Shown here: positions 57,370 to 64,000 of the stretch, piece after piece | Numbering within the stretch: the first letter of the stretch is position 1 | How the letters are laid out: each line of letters begins with the position of its first letter | DNA from: Knoxdaviesia capensis | Lineage: Eukaryota; Ascomycota; Sordariomycetes; Microascales; Gondwanamycetaceae | Assembly: GCA_001510575.1 (NCBI GenBank) | Contig: LNGK01000008.1 | Coordinates: 1,934,340 to 1,998,339 of the forward strand | Reading direction: 5' to 3' | DNA: 64,000 nt | Notes under the pieces: generated by a model | Told to the model about the DNA's origin: nothing | Seen by the model: the letters and a program-made list of their open reading frames with translations, nothing else | Database searches by the model: none | Position numbers and translations under genes: made by a program

Positions 57370-60100
57370 AGAAGGGACTAGGAAGCACCAGATACTACGA
57401 ATTCAGGGAACGGACCTGTGCCTGGTGTTAGTGTTTCGTAGTTCCGCTTATTCAGTGGACTCACGCCAGGGATTTCAAGGTGTCTTGCAGAAGTTCGGCA
57501 AAGAGGACGTTTTGATCGACGACGACTCAATACTGGAGACAATGGACGTCCTGGTATTCTTCTCCCTCGATCACCAGTATGCTCGTACACCTCGTCAACT
57601 GTTGCAAGCGCCCAGCAAACACTCAACCAGAGAGCTCCCTCAGTCCTCAGAACTTCATTGAGAGCATGCAGAATCGCAGATCAACCACCAGCACAATGAC
57701 GTAAATTATCAGGTCAATGCAAGAAACAGCAGGGGGTTCTCAAAGATCCTGGACATTCAAAAGTTTAGATTGGGGGTCTGGAATGGGCGTGGTTGTCAGT
57801 AGCAACGCCATTATTAGTCCAGGAATGTCATATAGGGTCCAGCACACCAATCACTCGACGATGAGTTCAAGCGAAGGTGCGTGTTAGAACCCTGCCATAC
57901 CAAAGCGAGATTCGGGCAAGCGTCTCGTACTACTCTGCAAAGCTTGGTCGGTCAAGGTACGTGATAAAAGCCGCGATGATATGCAATATGGGGAGGGGTT
58001 TGCCATCGACAAACATATCTGCTGCGATAATATCTCTCCCTGGATGTCTCACTGCAGCTGAAGAGTCGATGAAAGAACAGTCATCGAGCAATTTGTTGGG
58101 GAGAGATAGACCGACAATCAACGACGAGGCTATACAGACACTCATGAATAGACAGACAACCTCACCCCGTCAGCTTTAGTCAGAGCCCTATTAAGGTTAT
58201 CCAGCACAGAATAATACGAAACGGTGACGGCGGCAATCTCGCCAGAGATTGTTGGGATGGAACACCGCCATCGAGAAAAGTCGGGTAACGGGCACGCATA
58301 TGCAAAAGAAATCGGCACAGACTGGCCGGCAGATTCATCCAGATTCTGGCCAACAGTCGTGATAAGGAAAACCCCCACCCCCGATATCTTGAGTACCTGT
58401 GTGGAAACATACAAAAATAGATGGGCTGAGATTGATTTGGCGGAATGCGCGAAGTAAGTTGCACTGCACAAGAGGTTACTTCGCCACTTGGAGGAAGAAA
58501 AATTATCACGATAAGGAACGGGTATTGAAGCCGGAAGCTTCTCTTTATGCCGATGGTTTGCTATCACGACTCAGAGCTGATGCAGACCCGAAAGCGGATT
58601 CGAATAAATCCTGCCAGTCAGACAAAGAGAAACAGAGAGTGGGAGGAAATACGAGGCGGGAGTTCAGCCAAGGGCGGCGTTAGATAGCAACCAGGCCGGA
58701 CATGACTCCTGCATGTGTCCCAAAGAGATCGTCAACGAGCAGGACGTGCATATCGAGTTAGGTAACAAAACAGGATCTGTGATAACAACCATTCCGATTC
58801 CAGCCTTCTTCCGTTATCGTGAGAACGAATCAAGACTGGCGATGCTCGGAAAAGTCAGGAACACAAAGAGAGATAGGCGAGCAAACTGGGAGAAACGGCC
58901 GGATTACCGGGCAGACATTTCCTTACGGACCACGCCTAAATGCAAGGCTGTGGGCTGTGCATATGCAAGCTTTTTCTTCTTCTTTTCTTGCTTCTCTGTC
59001 TTCGGGACTTCTCATGTGCTGCTGTCTCAATTGTGGCATCAAATATCGCCACTGGGCCTCTGGAGGCGCCGAGAATAGGCTGTTTTGTGTGAATTGGTAG
59101 TGGAGAAAGGCTTGCTCTTGGTTTGCTCCATCCTGTCCTCATCAGACAAGGTCATTTGTGCGGTAGTGTCCGTAGGGATCTTTCAGGACCAGCCCGAACC
59201 AGCAGATATTCACTATTCACACACTCAAGCAGATCCAGGCCCTTGTTCATTCCTCTCACGACAAAATCCACTCAGCGGCAATGGAAGCTAAAATTTTCAG
59301 GGCCCAATCGAGAATATCCGGGGGACGGTTTCCGCTCTCCCTTTTAGCGGCTGTTGATGCTGTTGAACGGACAACTACAGCTAGTAACAGAGATTCTGGT
59401 GATACTTGATCTGGGCCTCCTATATCCGAGTCAGTATGAGATTTGCATCACAAAACCTCTCTCTATCTCTCTCTGTGAGTCTACAGTACATATACTCGTA
59501 CACCGTATATACTACAGGACAGCATCGCAAAGTCCCTACGCAGCACATAGTCCCTCCGTATATGGTGACTTGGCTGTCTGCGCACTCATCAGGCAACTTG
59601 GTGGAGACCCAGCAACATCGTATGTGATGCCATCTCCTTTTTTTTTCCTAGTTGCTACGCTCACCCCTAGCGTTCCGATATAGAGCGATCCTTCTACACC
59701 ATATCTTCCCGGTTTTGATTATCGTTCGCTTTTGTGCTCCCTTCTCGGCTCTCTCTGGTGGTCTTCTATATGGTGGTACCTCTCCTTGTATGCTCGTAGT
59801 GTACGGACAATGTACTCCCACGGAACTCTCAGCATTCCGTCCAGCCGTTGTTTGAAGCATTTGAGCCCAGCAACTCAGCAACTTAACGTTGAAACCCACA
59901 AGGAGAACAACATGTCAGTGAGACCTGGGATTATACTGTATCCGTATCACGGAAAACTCTCGCCCCCGGAACAGCCAGAGCTCTGCAGAAATTTCGCCTT
60001 CCATGCACACGCCCCCTCCAATCCCCACCCCGACCAAGCTCAATCCAACCCCAGAGCCCATGCACGTTCTCTGCCATTCTAGCATCATCAGAACTCTGAC
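57370..60100. other. gene-poor region before the glycogen synthase leader
   Basis: Only short, mutually overlapping frames are present, none with a family I recognise. The composition is not RIP-like. Confidence 0.4.
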
Positions 60101-61104
60101 TTGTTTGCGCTTGGGATGGTGGTGAGTTCTTTGCGTCAGACCTAGCAGTAGCACCCAGACTATCTCTAGCTATAATCCTCCGTCCGCCCGCTACTGACTC
60201 TAAACTCTTCTTCTTCTCCTTCTTTCTCTCTCTCTCGTCCTCTTCTTGATTATCACCGTCTTCTTCACAAGATTTCTCTCATTCTCTTTGCAGAGAAACA
60301 ACAATCCCGAAGCAAGGCACAGCTTCATCGTTACATTCATTCTCCCGCGCTCCTCTCGCCTCCTGCCCAACCATAGCTCGGCTTATCATTGAATCAATCA
60401 GACCTTTGAATTAAATCCTCGTCCCAATCAGTTTCCTCCTCTCTCGCTCTCTTTTCCTCCGATTGTCACATCGATCTCTTTTCTCTCTTCTCTTCCTCTT
60501 TCAAGCTGTGATCTCTGTTGATCAGACCATACGGTCTAATTCTCTTGCATATTCTCGCAATTTGCTTTTTCTCGTGTCGGATCCAATTCTTCACCAAGCA
60601 CAACAGTGATTCCATTATCTCCCCAATCGTCATCGATTCGTCATTTTCGTCACCATCTTGCTCGAAGCCCCTCTTGTTTTCCATCTAGTGAGTTTTCCAA
60701 TTGTCTCGCGATCTGCTCTTTTGCCCGTTTTCGCCTGTTTTCCGTCTTCTTACTGGGCGCCTTCCTTTTATCAAGAGCTGCAATGTCTCGATTGCGACTT
60801 CCCGTGTCTCTTGCCATGACCATCTCCACATAGTTGTCTCAGCTGTTTGCACCTGGCCCCAACTGCCATCAACATCAGTCTCTGGCTTCTCCCGATCATT
60901 CTATGCAAAATTCTTCTTATAACTTCGTGGTCTTCCACCTCGCTTCTTCTCTCCCTTCTTCTAATGCTGACGAAAATCTTTGATATCTTCTTCCTAATAG
61001 CTTCATAAACTCGAAGACCTCATCTCTCGTCGGTTCTGAGATTCTGCCCGTCCTTCATCGTCTCCTCACCTTACCGCTTTCTCCCCATACAAACCACATT
61101 TGCA
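60101..61104 (+). promoter_or_regulatory. pyrimidine-rich promoter/leader of glycogen synthase with upstream ORFs
   Basis: About 1 kb of CT-rich sequence. Three short upstream ORFs precede the start: 60783-60833 (16 codons, MSRLRLPV...), 60903-60983 (26 codons) and 60964-61008 (14 codons, overlapping the second in another frame). No ATG lies between 61008 and 61105. Whether all are on the transcript depends on the unknown start site and possible 5' UTR introns. Confidence 0.5.
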
Positions 61105-63679
61105 ATGGCTGGCGACGACGCTCCTCAGCGGGAGGTCAAGAACCACATCCTGTTCGAGATTGCGACTGAGGTTGCTCATCGAGGTATGTCTTTATAGCTT
61201 CCAAAACCTTCACGGTGCACAAGAACCTGTGTCTCAAGTTTCAGCCCTGTCAATTCAATCGCCGGTGCGCGAAGCTCCGGAATCAATTGCTAACAACATT
61301 TGAAAAACCTCTGTATAGTTGGTGGTATCTACTCCGTCATCAAGTCCAAGGCCCCGGTTACCACCGCCGAGTATGGCGATCGGTACACTCTCATTGGTCC
61401 TTTGAACCATCAATCGGTATGTATCTGCTGACGGGCCTTATGTCTCGGTTGAGTTTGACCCGGCTGGATATCGCCGCAGTTCATCGTTCGTAACTGACCG
61501 GTTCAATTACCTCTCTTAAGGCCGCCGTTGAAGTCGAGGAGCTGGAGCCCTCAAATCCCGAATTGGCTCAGACTATCCAGTCCATGCGCGACCGTGGAAT
61601 CGGCGTCCTGTACGGCAGATGGCTGATTGAAGGTGCCCCGCGCGTTGTCCTACTCGACACCAAGACTGCCTACAAGTATCTGGCCGAGTGGAAGACCGAC
61701 CTGTGGAACATTGCCAGTATTCCTTCCCCCGACAGCGACGAGGAGACCAACGAGGCCATTGTCTTTGGCTATTTGGTTGCGTGGTTCCTTGGCGAGGTAC
61801 GTTTCCCCCCTCCTCCTGTTTGTTGCCAGTCGCTGGCCGCTCCTCGTCCTGCCATTCTGGCGTCATCATGCGATTGGTGGTAGCCAACGTCCTGCAGGTG
61901 TATACAACAAACTAACAAACCCACCCTCCTGTCCAACCAACAGTATGTGTGCCATGAGAAGACCAAGGCTGTCATCGCCCACTTCCACGAGTGGCTCGCT
62001 GGTGTTGCCATCCCGCTCACCAAGAAGCGCCGCATCGACGTTACCACTATCTTCACCACCCACGCCACCCTCCTTGGCCGTTACCTTTGCGCCGGCTCCG
62101 TAGACTTCTACAACAACCTCCAATGGTTTGATGTCGACGCGGAGGCCGGAAAGCGTGGCATCTACCACCGTTACTGCATCGAGCGCGCGGCTGCCCACAG
62201 TTGCGATGTCTTCACCACTGTCTCACACATTACCGCCTACGAGAGTGAGCATCTTCTGAAGCGCAAGCCCGACGGTGTGCTCCCCAACGGTCTCAACGTC
62301 ACCAAGTTCTCTGCCATGCACGAGTTCCAGAACTTGCACCAGCAGGCCAAGGAGAAGATCCACGACTTCGTTCGGGGCCATTTCTACGGCCACTACGACT
62401 TTGATCTCGACAACACCATCTACATGTTCACCGCCGGTCGCTACGAGTTCCGGAATAAGGGAGTGGACATGTTCATCGAATCGCTCGCTCGTCTCAACCA
62501 CCGCCTCAAGGCCTCCGGCAGCAAAACCACCGTCGTTGCCTTTGTCATCATGCCCGCGCAAACTTCGTCTCTCACTGTGGAAGCTCTGAAGGGCCAGGCC
62601 GTGATCAAGTCTCTCCGCGATACCGTGGACATCATCGAGAAGAGCATTGGTCGCCGCATCTTCGAGCGCTCGCTCAAGTGGCACGAGGGTGACCCGATGC
62701 CCGACCAGAAGGACCTCATCACCGCCCAGGACAAGGTGCTGCTGCGCCGCCGCCTGTTCGCCATGAAGCGCCACACCCTGCCTCCGATTGTCACGCACAA
62801 CATGATCAACGACCAAGAAGACCCGATCCTCAACCAGATCCGCCGCGTGCAGCTCTTCAACCACCCGTCCGACCGTGTCAAGATTGTCTTCCACCCGGAG
62901 TTCCTGAACTCGGCCAATCCGGTGCTTCCTATGGACTACGACGAGTTTGTGCGCGGAACTCACTTGGGCGTGTTTCCGTCGTACTACGAGCCGTGGGGCT
63001 ACACCCCGGCCGAGTGCACGGTGATGGGAGTCCCCAGTATCACGACGAACCTGTCGGGCTTTGGATGCTATATGGAGGAGCTGATTGAGAACTCGTCGGA
63101 CTACGGCATCTACATTGTCGACCGGAGAACCAAGGGTGTCGATGATTCGGTGAACCAGTTGACGCAGTACATGTACGACTTCTGCGCCAAGAGCCGCCGC
63201 CAGCGCATCAACCAGCGCAACCGTACCGAGCGTCTCAGCGACCTGCTTGACTGGAAGCGCATGGGCCAGGAATACGCCAAGGCGCGCCAGCTTGCCCTGC
63301 GCCGGGCCTACCCTGGCTCGTTCAGCGGCGACGACGACGAGGACGACTTCATCCCCGGTGTCGAGCAGAAGATCTCCCGTCCGTTCTCCGTTCCGGGATC
63401 TCCTCGCGACCGTATCGGCATGATGACACCTGGCGATTTCGCCAGCTTGCAGGAGGGCCGCGAGGGCCTCAACACCGAGGACTATGTGGCCTGGAAGCTT
63501 CCGTAAGTTCTTTTTTGTCCCTCATCATTTCTGGTTTATAAGGGTCGTATACTAATGAGTCTGTCTTTGAATCTTATAGTGAGGAAGAGGATGATAAGGA
63601 TCTTGGCTTCCTGAACCTGCGGCCGAAGCAGGGGCCCGGCAAGACTCTTGTCGACGGCGTGCTGACCAACGGAAACTAA
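61105..63679 (+). CDS. GSY1: glycogen synthase (glycosyltransferase family 3)
   Basis: The exons are 61105-61183, 61319-61416, 61521-61796, 61944-63502 and 63580-63679, giving 703 aa, the usual length of fungal and animal glycogen synthase. It transfers glucose from UDP-glucose to the growing alpha-1,4 chain in the cytosol. Visible blocks: ILFEIATEVAHRVGGIYSVI with the donor-site VGG, ERAAAHSCDVFTTVSHITAY, MFTAGRYEFRNKGVDMFIES, then GVFPSYYEPWGYTPAECTVM with the catalytic glutamates, and the arginine cluster KSRRQRINQRNRTERL that binds glucose-6-phosphate. The C-terminal tail has regulatory serine sites (SRPFSVPGSPRDR), matching the phosphorylated region of Gsy proteins. The extra terminal exon adds an acidic segment ending LTNGN. 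Confidence 0.96.
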
Positions 63680-64000
63680 TCGATCATTGATTCTCGAATC
63701 CTATTCTCCCGAATGCCCCTCTCAATATCCTCAGTCGGCAGCCTTGTGGCCTCCGCGAACTCTTTGAAGCTGCAACCCGAAAGTCTATCCCCGATGCTTC
63801 GTCGCTTCGTACACTCGCCGAATACCCCACACCCACTCACTCACGATATCTTATCATAAAACCACATATCAGCTTAGGCTGGGAAGAACCCCGGTCTTAA
63901 TCATCTGCATACAGCTTTAGGGGGTGTTTCTTTGGTTATTTCGTCATCTTTTCTTTTCTTTTTCCTCCGAGGATGTGTGGTTTTTGGTTTTGGTTTTCCT
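63680..64000. other. 3' flank of glycogen synthase
   Basis: A T-rich 3' UTR/downstream region; no other gene begins before the window ends. Confidence 0.4.

Noticed and set aside
62223..62963. 246-codon minus-strand open frame opposite glycogen synthase
   Set aside because: A shadow of a highly conserved exon.
1..64000. CRISPR array, bacterial operon or prophage
   Set aside because: No spaced direct repeats. Spliced eukaryotic genes and an RNA polymerase III tRNA show this is fungal nuclear DNA.

Overview
The window is nuclear DNA of a filamentous ascomycete (Pezizomycotina; Sordariomycetes is my best guess). The genes are GC-rich and carry short introns of about 50-100 nt with GT(A/G)(A/N)GT donors and (C/T)AG acceptors. 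The proteins are eukaryotic: Mediator, INO80, nuclear pore and proteasome-assembly subunits. Two 7.2 kb blocks are extremely TpA-rich and every former reading frame in them is full of TAA/TAG, the footprint of repeat-induced point mutation (RIP), which occurs in this subphylum.

Layout. 0.3-9.1 kb: a small RPEL-repeat protein, an ER-lumenal FKBP prolyl isomerase ending in KDEL, DNA polymerase kappa, a decayed tannase/feruloyl-esterase relic and a secreted subtilisin-like protease. 9.1-18.5 kb: a gene-poor stretch, not AT-rich, in which I can support only one tRNA-Arg(ACG). 18.5-19.5 kb: MED6. 19.8-27.9 kb: a short-chain dehydrogenase gene split by Copia element A. 28.2-33.0 kb: the divergent pair DHR1 (rRNA-processing helicase) and PAC3 (proteasome assembly chaperone). 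33.0-40.1 kb: Copia element B, the same family in the opposite orientation. 40.6-50 kb: an MMTAG2-like protein, HID1, POM34 and the INO80 subunit IES1. 50.4-56.1 kb: a large GHKL-ATPase/DUF3684-type protein with an HExxH motif. 56-61 kb: a second gene-poor stretch ending in a pyrimidine-rich leader with uORFs. 61.1-63.7 kb: glycogen synthase.

Most intact genes are unrelated housekeeping genes in convergent or divergent pairs, and no biosynthetic cluster or defence island is visible. The accessory part consists of the two RIP-mutated Copia elements, each with matched 153-bp LTRs and 5-bp target duplications, plus the genes they damaged or landed beside. The least expected signal is inside the elements: between the RNase H region and the 3' LTR, both copies carry a coding-like region on the strand opposite to pol, with its own TATA box at an identical distance from a RIP-altered start codon. 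The elements also keep a primer-binding site that matches the anticodon arm of initiator tRNA-Met (half-tRNA priming). All exon boundaries were assigned by eye from splice sites, reading frame and family knowledge; no searches were run.
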